The translations under genes were made by a program, and so were the position numbers. 52,614 bases of DNA from Cyclobacteriaceae bacterium (GTDB taxonomy: Bacteria; Bacteroidota; Bacteroidia; Cytophagales; Cyclobacteriaceae). Below are positions 43,850-52,318 of this stretch, in pieces. The stretch is taken from positions 1 to 52,614 of the forward strand of contig JAKISE010000012.1 in assembly GCA_021648745.1 (NCBI GenBank), read 5' to 3'. Numbering within the stretch: position 1 is the stretch's first letter; every line of letters starts with the position of its first letter. The notes under the pieces were generated by a model. That model made no database searches and was not told the origin of the DNA. It saw nothing but the letters and a program-made list of their open reading frames with translations.

Positions 43850-45730
43850 GTGAGAACAACACAGTCAAATAGCAAGGTGGTTTGGCTAATCATTTTTGCT
43901 CTTTTTTCTTTGAGCCAACATGTTGTGGGCAAAGAAGTGCTTAAAGTAAATGGCAAAACTATCGATAAAGGAGAGGTTAACATTACACCTTTTCTCTATT
44001 GGGTAAGCGCTTCTGATACAGTGCTTTTTTCTGCCTCTAGAGGGCTTATAAATCAAGAGCACAATTTTGTTGTCTTTATTAAAAACACATCTAATAATTT
44101 ACTATCTAATTGTATCCGTTTTGGTGATCGCTACCAAAATGTAAGTAAAATAAAGGTTCTTTCTCTGTTAGATAATTCGAGTAAACCAATACTCGGTTAT
44201 CATAACTCAATTAGGCTTGATTTACAACCCAATGAAACTAAGATAGTTTCATTTTTTGTTAAAGAACTTAATAGAGACGACCCTCAATATTTTTCGGTTA
44301 GCTTAATATCAAATCGTTTAATGGAGGCCAGCAATGAAAGTATGAAAGCAAGACAATCCTTTTTTCTGGGCTTGTTTGCTTTTGTATGTGTTTTTAATCT
44401 AATTATGTATTTTGTCACAGGCTGGGTTACTTATGTTAAGTATGCCGGGTTTGTCTTTTTTGCTCTGCTCTATTTTCTCTATTACTTTGGCCTTATACAA
44501 GATGTTTTTCCTTGGGTAAAATCAATTTCGTATAACTTAGTCCGCATTTGGTATAGTTTAATTTTTATCTCCTATTTCTATTTTGTAAATGATTTTGGAG
44601 ATTATAAAAACCATGAACCAAGAGCATATAAACTATTAAATTTTGGTATATGGTTTAAGCTAATTGAATCATTTATTAATACACTATTTCATTATACTGG
44701 TTGGCAGTTTATTTATTCCTCTTTTTACAAATACACCATTTTAGGGTTTGAATTAATTCTAATGGGGTTTATCGTTTTTTATATATTAAAGAACAAGAAC
44801 ATAAGAGGGAGGATTGTAATTATAGCGGCATCATTGATGATTGTTGGTGGTATTATAGATCAAACCCTCCTTTTTAAAGAGTATGGAAGCTTTTACTTTA
44901 TGGAAGTTGCGGTCGTAATTGAGTTACTAACCTTTTCTGTGGGTTTAGGGTATATTACCAAGCTGTTTTATCAAGAAAAAAGAGAGAACCAACAGCTGTA
45001 TATTGAGCAACTGAAAGAAAATGTAGCGTTGCAAAAAGAGTTTACCGAACAGCTAGAGGAAAAGGTAAAACTACGAACTATTGACCTGCAAAAGGAAAAA
45101 AGTGCCGTTGAAGTTAAAAATAAAGAAAACGAACTGCTATTGAGTGAGGTTCACCATCGTGTAAAAAATAACTTGCAAACTATTAGCAGCTTATTAAGTA
45201 TTCAACAGCGTAAATTAAAAGACCCCGACTCAATTAAGGTACTGGAGGATAGCAAAAACCGAGTAATGGCCATGGGCCTTATTCATCAGCACCTATATCA
45301 AAACATGTCATTTTCCGAAATCGATTTTAAAAACTACACACAAGAGCTTGTTAGGATACTAATAAATAGCAATGCACATTGCAAAATTGAGGTTAATTGC
45401 TCTATCCCTCCCCTAAAAATCAACCTTGATAACGGTATTTTATTTGGGTTAATTATTAATGAGCTAGCGATTAACAGCATTAAGCACGCTTATGAGGGAG
45501 TAGAACACCCTCTACTAGAAGTATCTATTTACAAACACGAAAACAAAGTGGCTCTCTTGGTAAAAGACAATGGGAACACTGCGGAGATCGATTTTAACAA
45601 AGAGGATTCGTTTGGCTGGAAAATGGTTAATACCATTGCTGGCAAGCTCGAAGGAGAAATAAGAGTTGATAGCTCAGAGGGCCTCTCTGTTGAAATACTT
45701 TTTAACAAAGAAATTATTGATATAAAGTAG
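43850..45730 (+). CDS. Sensor histidine kinase, 7TM-DISM with HisKA_2
   Basis: A 626-residue kinase from a GTG start. A signal-type hydrophobic segment (VVWLIIFALFSLSQHVVG) precedes a periplasmic domain at about 30-160, probably a 7TMR-DISM extracellular sensor, then seven transmembrane helices (about 165-385), a coiled coil (QLKENVALQKEFTEQLEEKV), the HisKA_2 phospho-acceptor in SEVHHRVKNNLQTISSLLS, and an HATPase with NELAINSIKHAYEG, DNG and SFGWKMVNTIAGKL. No response regulator is adjacent. It is divergent from the RND exporter gene (252-bp gap), which might be under its control. Confidence 0.9.
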   Translation: MRTTQSNSKVVWLIIFALFSLSQHVVGKEVLKVNGKTIDKGEVNITPFLYWVSASDTVLFSASRGLINQEHNFVVFIKNTSNNLLSNCIRFGDRYQNVSKIKVLSLLDNSSKPILGYHNSIRLDLQPNETKIVSFFVKELNRDDPQYFSVSLISNRLMEASNESMKARQSFFLGLFAFVCVFNLIMYFVTGWVTYVKYAGFVFFALLYFLYYFGLIQDVFPWVKSISYNLVRIWYSLIFISYFYFVNDFGDYKNHEPRAYKLLNFGIWFKLIESFINTLFHYTGWQFIYSSFYKYTILGFELILMGFIVFYILKNKNIRGRIVIIAASLMIVGGIIDQTLLFKEYGSFYFMEVAVVIELLTFSVGLGYITKLFYQEKRENQQLYIEQLKENVALQKEFTEQLEEKVKLRTIDLQKEKSAVEVKNKENELLLSEVHHRVKNNLQTISSLLSIQQRKLKDPDSIKVLEDSKNRVMAMGLIHQHLYQNMSFSEIDFKNYTQELVRILINSNAHCKIEVNCSIPPLKINLDNGILFGLIINELAINSIKHAYEGVEHPLLEVSIYKHENKVALLVKDNGNTAEIDFNKEDSFGWKMVNTIAGKLEGEIRVDSSEGLSVEILFNKEIIDIK

Positions 45731-45772
45731 TTCCTTTTTATAATGCTAATGTCGGGTTTTACGAGCAACCAC

Positions 45773-46300
45773 TTATTTAACTACTGCTTCTTGTCTTGCT
45801 CCTTTTTGTACAAATTGAAGCAAGAGTAATGTCTGAGAGTCTCCTAGTTTTTGCCCAAATTGAGAAGCAATAAACACAGCAACAATAGCCAATAAACACC
45901 CAAGTGCATACCACACTAAGTTAGTGGGTTGATCTAACATCATTTGAGAGGTGCCGTACACCAATAATCCTAAAAAAACCAAACCAAGACCGACATAGGC
46001 AAATACAAAAAAAGTCCATATAGAGGGTTTAGGGCTTATATAACCACGTATTAATGTTTGTTCTTTATGGGCTGTATATTCATCATCTTTCCTATAGTTT
46101 TCTACGACTTCCAGCGTAAGTTCTGGCGACCAAAAATGCTGCTTACTATCTATAAATTTTACTACTAAATGGTGCTCAATGATTTTGGCTTTGAAAGAGT
46201 TTTTATCGGAGTCAATAATAGACTTGTAGTTGGCTATTACTGATTCCTTTGATAGATTGGTAAACTCCCTGATACGAGGTCTGATACGAATACTGAACAT
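45773..46300 (-). CDS. Two-helix membrane protein of unknown function
   Basis: A 175-residue protein: a soluble N-terminal region of about 100 residues rich in charged residues (EFTNLSKESVIANYKSII, FWSPELTLEVVENYRKDDEY), then two transmembrane helices (about 97-117 and 131-147) and a short C-terminal tail. I do not recognise a family. The gene ends 42 bp from the convergent histidine kinase and lies next to the IS200-like element on the other side. Confidence 0.7.
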   Translation of the reverse strand: MFSIRIRPRIREFTNLSKESVIANYKSIIDSDKNSFKAKIIEHHLVVKFIDSKQHFWSPELTLEVVENYRKDDEYTAHKEQTLIRGYISPKPSIWTFFVFAYVGLGLVFLGLLVYGTSQMMLDQPTNLVWYALGCLLAIVAVFIASQFGQKLGDSQTLLLLQFVQKGARQEAVVK

Positions 46301-46372
46301 GGGTTGTTATTAAAGCGAACCATTAAAGTATGAAATAAATGAAAACAACCCTACATTTTAATCGAAAGAATT

Positions 46373-46935
46373 CTCCGAGGCTCTGCCTCGGGGTGTAGAG
46401 GAAAGTTTGAAAACCTAAAGGTTTTCGAGACGCTTTGAAAAAGCGTACTTTAGAAGTGTGAGTGAGCATATATCAAAGAGCCATAATAAGACACTGCTGC
46501 TATATCATTTGGTGTTTCCGTTGAAGTATAGGCGAAAAGCGATTAGTAAAAAAGTTGGAGAAACACTAAAACAGATATGTCTTGATATTTCAGAAAGATA
46601 TGAGGTTGAGTTTATGGAAATCGGATATGAGACAGATCATGTTCATTTTTTAGTTCAAAGTGTAGCTAGTTATTCGGTCTCAAAAATGGTAACGATGTTA
46701 AAAAGCATTACAGGAAAAGAGTTGTTTAAACGCCACCCTGAAATAAAGAAGATGTTATGGGGCGGTAACTTTTGGACAAGTGGGTATTACGCTAACACAG
46801 TAGGTCAGTATTCCAATGAAGAAGTCATACGAGCATATGTTAAAAATCAAGGAATGGGAAAAGAATACAAACAAGTGTATAAAGCACAACTTAAGCTATT
46901 TTGCTGATACCCCGATGGCTCTGCCTCGGGGTAGT
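46373..46935 (+). mobile_element. IS200/IS605-like insertion sequence
   Basis: A compact element with a single Y1-transposase gene and subterminal hairpins at both ends: left CCGAGGC-TCT-GCCTCGG (46375-46391), right CCCCGA...TCGGGG with GGC-TCT-GCC inside and a bulged T (46910-46931). Near-identical GGCTCTGCCTCGGGG in both ends fits single-strand hairpin recognition by TnpA. Further leader hairpins (GAAAACC-TAAA-GGTTTTC near 46410 and CGCTT-TGAAA-AAGCG) precede the gene. No TnpB-like gene is present. Exact cleavage sites are not known. Confidence 0.85.
46458..46907 (+). CDS. tnpA: IS200-type Y1 transposase
   Basis: A 149-residue HUH-family single-strand transposase. The HUH metal motif is DHVHFLVQ and the catalytic tyrosine is probably that in VIRAYVKNQG near the C-terminus; NFWTSGYYANTVGQ between them is also typical. 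The start is GTG at 46458, directly after the leader hairpins. Length is standard for TnpA and the frame is intact, so the element may still be active. Confidence 0.93.
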   Translation: MSEHISKSHNKTLLLYHLVFPLKYRRKAISKKVGETLKQICLDISERYEVEFMEIGYETDHVHFLVQSVASYSVSKMVTMLKSITGKELFKRHPEIKKMLWGGNFWTSGYYANTVGQYSNEEVIRAYVKNQGMGKEYKQVYKAQLKLFC

Positions 46936-47213
46936 TCATTGGAGGCGATGTGTTACAATTTGTATAGGTCTCCAGGGATAATTATGTCCAATTCAATAAA
47001 AAGTGTTAAATAGTAGAAAGAAAACAACAAAAGCCCATGTGTCAAGTAAAATAACCGAACTAAAACACTTAATTCTTATTAAAATCCTAAAAACTAGTAT
47101 TGGAGCTTGTTGTTTTGCAACGGTCTTGATTTGCTAGCAAATCAAAAAGTTTTCCTAAGTGGGTTATTATTCTTTTCGTACTTTTAAGTTCCCTACAATG
47201 TTTAGTGTAGGGT
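46936..47213. other. Gap between the IS200 element and the hipBA cassette
   Basis: No gene is seen. A perfect 20-bp palindrome (TTGATTTGC-TA-GCAAATCAA) lies at 47126-47145 and a 7-bp stem with an 8-nt loop, CCCTACA / TGTAGGG, at 47191-47212, just before the GTTAGGC site. The palindromes could be decayed parts of an attC or terminators. Confidence 0.5.
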
Positions 47214-47220
47214 GTTAGGC
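47214..47220. other. Upstream attC-like half site GTTAGGC
   Basis: GTTAGGC matches the attC R' core (G|TTRRRY) and stands in front of the hipBA leader; the same core ends the complete attC at 49066-49072. A partner R'' box is not clear, so only the half site is claimed. Confidence 0.45.
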
Positions 47221-47280
47221 ACAAGCAAACAAATGTCCAAATTAACTTGGCATATTTTAATAATTGCTAACTTTTTAAAC

Positions 47281-47310
47281 TTATAACTACGCAATTGTAC
47301 GTAGTTATAA
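47281..47310. promoter_or_regulatory. Palindromic operator candidate of hipBA
   Basis: A perfect inverted repeat TTATAACTACG-N8-CGTAGTTATAA. The 8-bp spacing equals that of the E. coli HipB operator type TATCC-N8-GGATA, though the half-site sequence differs. It overlaps the presumed -33 region and lies about 90 bp before hipB, suiting autorepression. Confidence 0.65.
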
Positions 47311-47322
47311 AATAAAAAACAA

Positions 47323-47330
47323 TATATTTG
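47323..47330 (+). promoter_or_regulatory. -7 promoter box of hipBA
   Basis: TATATTTG matches TAnnTTTG. A TTG at 47295-47297 inside the palindrome is the nearest -33 candidate, with a slightly long spacing of 25 bp. Confidence 0.45.
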
Positions 47331-47399
47331 AATAACTTATGATATGTTAATAGTTAAGCGAATAAATTAATTTTACTATTAAAACTTAAATAGTTAAAA

Positions 47400-47717
47400 A
47401 TGAAAAATTGGTTATTTCTAACAGAAAAAGAGATTATTCAGCAAATTGGGCAAAAATTAAAACTTATAAGATTGCAACACAATCTGACTCAAAAGAAACT
47501 AAGTAAAGAAATAGGCTTAAGTGTTTCAACAATTAGTCTCATTGAACAAGGAAATCCAACCTCCATTGAAAGTCTAATTAGAATACTAGTCAGACTAAAT
47601 AGAATAAAGGACTTTGAATCAGTCTTTAGAGTCGGAGAAGACTTAGAACTAAAGTTGAAATTTGAAAAAGCTAAACTTAAATCCAAAAGAAAACGAGCTT
47701 CAAATAAAATTAAATAA
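47400..47717 (+). CDS. hipB: HipB-type antitoxin, XRE-family DNA-binding protein
   Basis: A 105-residue protein with a clear helix-turn-helix at about 28-55 (NLTQKKLSKEIGLSVSTISL, then IEQGNPTSIESLIRILVRL). The Lys-rich tail (KAKLKSKRKRASNKIK) is longer than in E. coli HipB. By family it both neutralises the HipA kinase and represses the operon through a palindromic operator, and a fitting palindrome is upstream. Two bases separate it from hipA. The low GC content and A-rich leader differ from neighbouring housekeeping genes. Confidence 0.85.
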   Translation: MKNWLFLTEKEIIQQIGQKLKLIRLQHNLTQKKLSKEIGLSVSTISLIEQGNPTSIESLIRILVRLNRIKDFESVFRVGEDLELKLKFEKAKLKSKRKRASNKIK

Positions 47718-47719
47718 AT

Positions 47720-48997
47720 ATGTTAGTTCAAGTTAGCTTATATGGAGAATCATTAGGAATGGTAGATTGGAATGAACAAAAAGGGAGTGCAGTCTTTCAA
47801 TATAGTGAAAGTTCATATATAAATCCAAGAGAACCTTCTCCGCTTCTTATGCCTAAAGAGGGAAAGACTTATGAAACAAATAGAGATCATATAAACTTTC
47901 ATAATCTTCCATACTTACTTTCAGACTCAATGCCTGACGACTTTGGAAATGTAATGATGAAAGAATGGTTAAAACAGAAAGGTCTAACATATGATGATAT
48001 TAATCCAGTAGATAGATTAACATATGTTGGAGAAAGAGGAATGGGAGCATTGGAATATCAACCAATAAATCATAATTCTAGTAAGAATTTTAGTGTTGAT
48101 GTAACAGAACTTCTGGAAGTAGCCAAAAATGTTTTAGAAGGAAAAAAGGAAGTAAAGTATAAAGGTTTAAATGAGGAGGGTCTTATCGATATACTGAGGA
48201 TAGGAACATCTGTAGGCGGAGCAAGAGCGAAAGCATTAATCGCTATAAAGGAGGATGAAAAAGGAAACATAATAGAAATAAAACCGGGAGATATCATACA
48301 ACCTAGAGGGTATTCATATTGGCTTTTGAAAATAGATGGAGCCAATGAAAAATCATTAGGAGAATCTGATGGTACTGGAAAAATCGAGTATGCTTATTAT
48401 AAAATGGCGAGAAGTTGCGGTATAGACATATCAGAAAGCCGAATTTATAGTGAAAATGGTCGATCACATTTTCTTACAAAACGTTTTGATCGATCAGAAC
48501 AAGGAGAAAAAATTCATATGCAAACGTTTGGTTCTCTAATAGGTGTGGATTTTAAAACACAAAAAGCAAGCTCCTATGAAACATTATTTAGAACAATGAA
48601 AAGATTGAAGTCAAATTATCAGCAACTAGAACAACAGTTCAGAAGAGCTATTTTTAATGTCGTTGCAAGAAATCATGATGATCATGTAAAAAATTTCTCA
48701 TTTTTAATGAACAAACAAGGGATTTGGAAAATATCGCCTGCATATGATATAACATATTCTTATAAACCAGGTGGCACTTGGACAAGTGTTCACCAATCAT
48801 CTATTAATGGAAAATTTGATGATTTTAAACAAGGCGATTTGATCGAATTTGGGAAAAATTTTGGAATAAAAAACAGCAAATTAATTATTCAAGAAATAAT
48901 TGAATCAGTTTCAAAATGGGATCAAATCGCTCAAAAAGTCGAAATATCTGAAAAAATAATTTCAACAATAAATAATAATCTAAGACTAAAACTTTAA
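47720..48997 (+). CDS. hipA: HipA-type serine/threonine kinase toxin
   Basis: A 425-residue HipA kinase, full length for the family. Features: an N-terminal subdomain (VQVSLYGESLGMVDW), the Gly-rich loop GTSVGGARAKALIAI (with a Ser as in the autophosphorylated loop of E. coli HipA), a catalytic loop NHDDHVKNFSFLM (the DxHxKN type) and the metal-binding KISPAYDITYS. E. coli HipA phosphorylates GltX and causes persistence; the target here is unknown. It is the second gene of hipBA and ends about 10 bp before an attC-like site, as a cassette gene would. Confidence 0.92.
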   Translation: MLVQVSLYGESLGMVDWNEQKGSAVFQYSESSYINPREPSPLLMPKEGKTYETNRDHINFHNLPYLLSDSMPDDFGNVMMKEWLKQKGLTYDDINPVDRLTYVGERGMGALEYQPINHNSSKNFSVDVTELLEVAKNVLEGKKEVKYKGLNEEGLIDILRIGTSVGGARAKALIAIKEDEKGNIIEIKPGDIIQPRGYSYWLLKIDGANEKSLGESDGTGKIEYAYYKMARSCGIDISESRIYSENGRSHFLTKRFDRSEQGEKIHMQTFGSLIGVDFKTQKASSYETLFRTMKRLKSNYQQLEQQFRRAIFNVVARNHDDHVKNFSFLMNKQGIWKISPAYDITYSYKPGGTWTSVHQSSINGKFDDFKQGDLIEFGKNFGIKNSKLIIQEIIESVSKWDQIAQKVEISEKIISTINNNLRLKL

Positions 48998-49005
48998 AAG
49001 CCAGT

Positions 49006-49072
49006 GCCTAACAATGTATATGAAATCATAGCACCCTTCAGGATGCTCCGCTTCATATACTAAGCGTTAGGC
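49006..49072. other. attC-like integron recombination site
   Basis: A 67-bp site with the R'' core GCCTAAC at 49006-49012 and the R' core GTTAGGC at 49066-49072, perfect inverse complements. Inside, GTATATGAA (49016-49024) and TTCATATAC (49052-49060) form a 9-bp stem around a 27-nt loop. This is the attC layout (RYYYAAC ... GTTRRRY). No integron integrase is in the window, so it belongs to a lone-attC (CALIN-like) arrangement. Confidence 0.75.
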
Positions 49073-49083
49073 AATATTAAGAA

Positions 49084-49503
49084 TCAACGTTTACGATTTT
49101 CAAAAAACAGATACATATTTTTAGCAAATTCGTCTTTATTTGATTTAAACTTATTGACAAAAGGTTTTGCACTATCTTTCAAATGGTCATTCAAATTATT
49201 GTCACTCCATTGTGCAATTTCCAATATGATTGGAAGTAATTCTTTCCCTTTTTGCGTGAGACTATAAATATTCGTCTTTTTATTTCCTTCCTCTTTTCCC
49301 TTATTAATAATTCCCAATTCTTCAAGCATAGATAATCTGCTTGATAGGATATTCGTTGCAATTTTTTCACTTGAATTACTAAATTCACTATACGTTTTCT
49401 TTCCCGGAAACATCATATCTCTAATAATTAATAATGACCATTTATCCCCTATTATATCTAAAGCTGAACTAATTGGACAATTTGATCTAAAATGTTTGTT
49501 CAT
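49084..49503 (-). CDS. HxlR-family transcriptional regulator
   Basis: About 139 residues with the HxlR winged-helix signature: CPISSALDIIGDKWSLLIIRD with the conserved cysteine, KTYSEFSNSSEKIATNILS, LSMLEELGIINK and YSLTQKGKELLPIILEIAQW. I start at the ATG at 49503; an earlier ATG at 49554 adds 17 residues. Such regulators commonly control an adjacent oxidoreductase; here the divergent neighbour is a truncated SDR gene, about 75 bp away. It lies only 12 bp from the attC site, on the opposite strand. Confidence 0.88.
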   Translation of the reverse strand: MNKHFRSNCPISSALDIIGDKWSLLIIRDMMFPGKKTYSEFSNSSEKIATNILSSRLSMLEELGIINKGKEEGNKKTNIYSLTQKGKELLPIILEIAQWSDNNLNDHLKDSAKPFVNKFKSNKDEFAKNMYLFFENRKR

Positions 49504-49580
49504 TTTTTGATTATTACTTGCGTTTTGAAAGTTATTGCATATTTTTGCTTGCAAAACAAAAGTAATAATAATTTATAGAA

Positions 49581-49823
49581 ATGGAAAATACATTCAAAAA
49601 TTCTTACGGGGAATGGGCTTTAGTTACAGGTGCTAATTCAGGAATAGGTAAAGCTCTAGCATTTGAAATTACCAAGAAAGGATTAAACATCGTTTTAGTA
49701 GCTAGACGAAAACCTGAACTTGAAGAAGTCTCCAATAAAATTAAAAAAAAATATAAGGTATCTACATTGGTTACAAGTGCAGACCTCACTGAACAAAATG
49801 GAATAAATGATGTATTACCTTAA
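49581..49823 (+). pseudogene. Truncated short-chain dehydrogenase (5' end only)
   Basis: The N-terminal 80 residues of an SDR: the NAD(P)-binding motif LVTGANSGIGKALAFEI and the ARRKPELEEV/ADLTEQNGI pattern are clear, but the catalytic YxxxK part is missing. The reading ends in the TTAA target of the following IS1380-like element, which provides the TAA stop. No continuation is visible beyond the IS. The HxlR gene was probably its regulator. Confidence 0.8.
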
Positions 49824-49938
49824 ATCCGCAAGCATAAAATAAAAAAGAGCCAAAAGTGCATAAAATAAATGCGTTTAAACTTTTTAAGCTCCATTTTCTT
49901 CACTTATTTGGGTGTGCAAACAAACAAAAAGGAAGAAA

Positions 49939-50976
49939 ATGAAAGTTACGCACTCAGAGAAGAAAATCACAGCATTTGGTGGATTAAATTTCTATCATGA
50001 TTTATTTACAAATTCAGGAGTCAAGGGTCTTATTGATAATCATTTAGGGGCAAGGGTAAAACTTGCCGGTTTTGATTATTCTGATATTTTTAGTACACAT
50101 ATGTCCGTATTTTTAGCAGGGGGAGATAGTACTGAAGATGCGAATGAGCATTTACGTGATTCACTCAAGTTGATTCCTAACCTCTCAGTATGTAGTGCTG
50201 ATACTATTTTGCGAGGGATAAATGAGCTTAGTACTCCTTTAATAAGCCATCAAAGTTCCAATGGCACTGCCCATGAATTTAACATCAATAACAAGCTCAA
50301 TAAATTACTTATCAAGGCATTGAAAAAGACAAATCAATTGAGCACCAAGATTAATTATACCTTGGACTATGATAATCAGGTGATAGCTACTGAGAAGTAT
50401 GATGCCAAGATGAGCTACAAAAAGTGCTTAGGATACCAATCAGGTATATCAAGCATTGGTGATTTGATTATAGCAGTAGAAGGACGGAACGGCAATAGTC
50501 CAGCGAGCTACAAGCAAGAGGAAACATTGGCAAAAACTTTTTCTTTGTTAGAAGCAGAAAGCATACAAACCAATCGATTTAGAGCTGATGCAGCCTCTTA
50601 CCAACAACAGGTACTTGATTTGGTTATCCAAAAAGATTTGTTGTTTTACATTCGGGCAAAAACCTGTGCAAATATGGAAGCGCAGATAGGGCAAATCCCC
50701 GAAGCAAATTGGGTAAAAGTTCGTTTAGGTGTACAGGAAATGCCCGCCTGCCGGACGGACAGGGAAGTGGCTGAAATAGACTATGCCCCATTTGGGCAAG
50801 ACCAATCCTATAGATTAGTGATAAGCCGTATTAAAAGAAAAGATAAACAAGCCAATCTTTTTTCAGGAACAACTTACAAATACAGGTCAATCATTACCAA
50901 TGATGAGTTAATGACTCAAAAAGAAGTCGTCTCTTTTTATAGCTCTGAACGTACTTTTGATGCCACGAAGTTTTGA
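49939..50976 (+). pseudogene. IS1380-type transposase, C-terminally truncated
   Basis: About 345 residues from an ATG at 49939 preceded by AAGGAAG. IS1380 (DDE group 1) features are KVTHSEKKITAFGGLNFYHD at the start, YTLDYDNQVIATEKYDAK (catalytic Asp), NRFRADAASYQQQ and YRLVISRIKRKD. The family normally ends with roughly 80-100 more residues after the acidic S-E-R-T-F-D region; here the frame stops at FDATKF and the Arg-Gly residues usual before it also seem lost. A GC-rich 22-bp repeat is inserted in frame as PACRTDR at 50742-50763. Likely non-functional. Confidence 0.8.
50742..50763 (+). repeat. GC-rich 22-bp palindromic repeat, copy in transposase
   Basis: The core CCTGCCGGACGG lies inside the transposase gene. 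The same 22 bp, inverted and with one difference, is at 41183-41204 in the RND exporter gene. It is much more GC-rich than its surroundings. Confidence 0.65.
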
Positions 50977-51183
50977 TAAAAATAACCTGAATCATCTGTC
51001 TTTTATAAAAACTTAGCCTCTTTTGTAGATTCAGAAAATCAAAATTTAAAGCTTGCGGATTTAAGATAATAGGAAAAACGGATAGCTTTAACCGTGATTA
51101 TGCATTAAATATTTCATAAAGCCTAAATATCTTTAAAATTAGCTAAATTGGGTTGATTTTATCTAAACCTAACATTAACCCAA

Positions 51184-52316
51184 ATGGTTAACTTACCCAT
51201 CGAGTATTCTGATAAAAAAGTAACACCTTTTGGCGGGATGAGTTTGATGAAAAGATTTATAGATCAAACAGGCATCAGAGACTTTTTAAAAACAATAAAT
51301 CTGCCAACACCTGGCTCAAACAGAGGCTATGACCCTATACATATTTTAGAATCTTTTTGGTTAGGCATCTGGACTGGAGCTTCTCGCTATATTCATTGTG
51401 ATTGGCTTCGATATGACAAAGCACTTCATTCTATTTTTGGTTGGGATCAAATGCCATCTCAAAGTACCTATAGTCGATTTTTTGGAAAGTTTTCTCAAGC
51501 AAGAAATACCGAAGTATTTCCTGCACTTCAACATTGGTTTTTTTGACCAACTCAACGTTGATAATATTACAGTAGATTTTGATAGTACTGTAATAACTCG
51601 CTATGGGGATCAACAAGGGAGTGCCAAAGGGTATAACCCTAACAAAAGAGGCAGGAATTCCCATCACCCGTTAATGGCCTTTGTTTCTCACACAAGAATG
51701 GTAGCTAATGCGTGGCTTCGCCCCGGAAACACTGCTGATAGCAGTAGTTGTAAATCCTTTATGGAAGAAACCTTTAATGAGGCACTTAAGGGCAAAAAAG
51801 TAGGGTTGGTTAGAGCAGATAGTGGTTTTTATACCGAAGAGCTACTGAGTTACCTAGAGTTTGAGTCGCTCAATTACATTATGGCAGCTCGTATGTACCC
51901 TAATGTAAAGAATGCTGTTTGGGGACTTAAAGAATGGGTTAGCTTAACAAGAGGAATTGAGCTAAACGAAATGATATTTAGTCATGAAAATGGAAAGAAA
52001 AGGCGATATATCATTGTTAAAAAACAAGTAAATATACGCCCCAAAGCTGGAGGCAAATTACTTTTTGAAGAGCTTCCCGGCTTTCGTTATAGTTGTTTCG
52101 TAACCAACCTAGATTTACCATTAGATCAAGTTTGGAATGTATATAATACACGTGCCGATTGTGAAAACCGAATTAAAGAACTAAAGGGTGATTTTGGGCT
52201 TGAGAATTTTTGCTTGCAGGACTTTTGGGCTACTGAAGCATCCTTTAGGTTTATAATGGTAGCCTACAATCAATGAGCTTGTTCCGCCATTTTGCTCTAA
52301 ATCATCATAGAAAAGC
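51184..52316 (+). pseudogene. Broken DDE (IS1380-like) transposase
   Basis: Two frames make one protein. The first (51184-51546) carries the N-terminal part (EYSDKKVTPFGGMSLMKRF, SQSTYSRFFGKFSQA) and stops at TGA after a run of seven T at 51538-51544. Removing one T restores FDQLNVDNITVDFDSTVITR and the catalytic core (VGLVRADSGFYTEELL, RADCENRIKELKGDFG with the acidic residue). A second shift near 52273 turns AYN into a stop; reading past it gives MSLFRHFALNHHRKATLK, the normal family continuation. The C-terminal part then ends at the MITE-like end. The element cannot make an intact transposase unless slippage occurs. Confidence 0.8.
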
Positions 52317-52318
52317 GA

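Larger units (their letters stand above)
49820..51064 (+). mobile_element. IS1380-like element 1 (internally truncated)
   Basis: Bounded by TTAA on both sides (49820-49823 and 51061-51064), with perfect 10-bp inverted ends ATCCGCAAGC / GCTTGCGGAT. The length is about 1.24 kb, shorter than usual for the family because the transposase has lost its C-terminal part. The two TTAA copies are consistent with a 4-bp target duplication. Confidence 0.8.

Noticed and set aside
46458..46907. The Y1 transposase as a RAYT moving the palindromic repeats in the haem region
   Set aside because: The gene has its own flanking hairpins of matching sequence (GGCTCTGCCTCGGGG), the arrangement of a self-mobile IS200, and those hairpins do not match the dispersed repeats.
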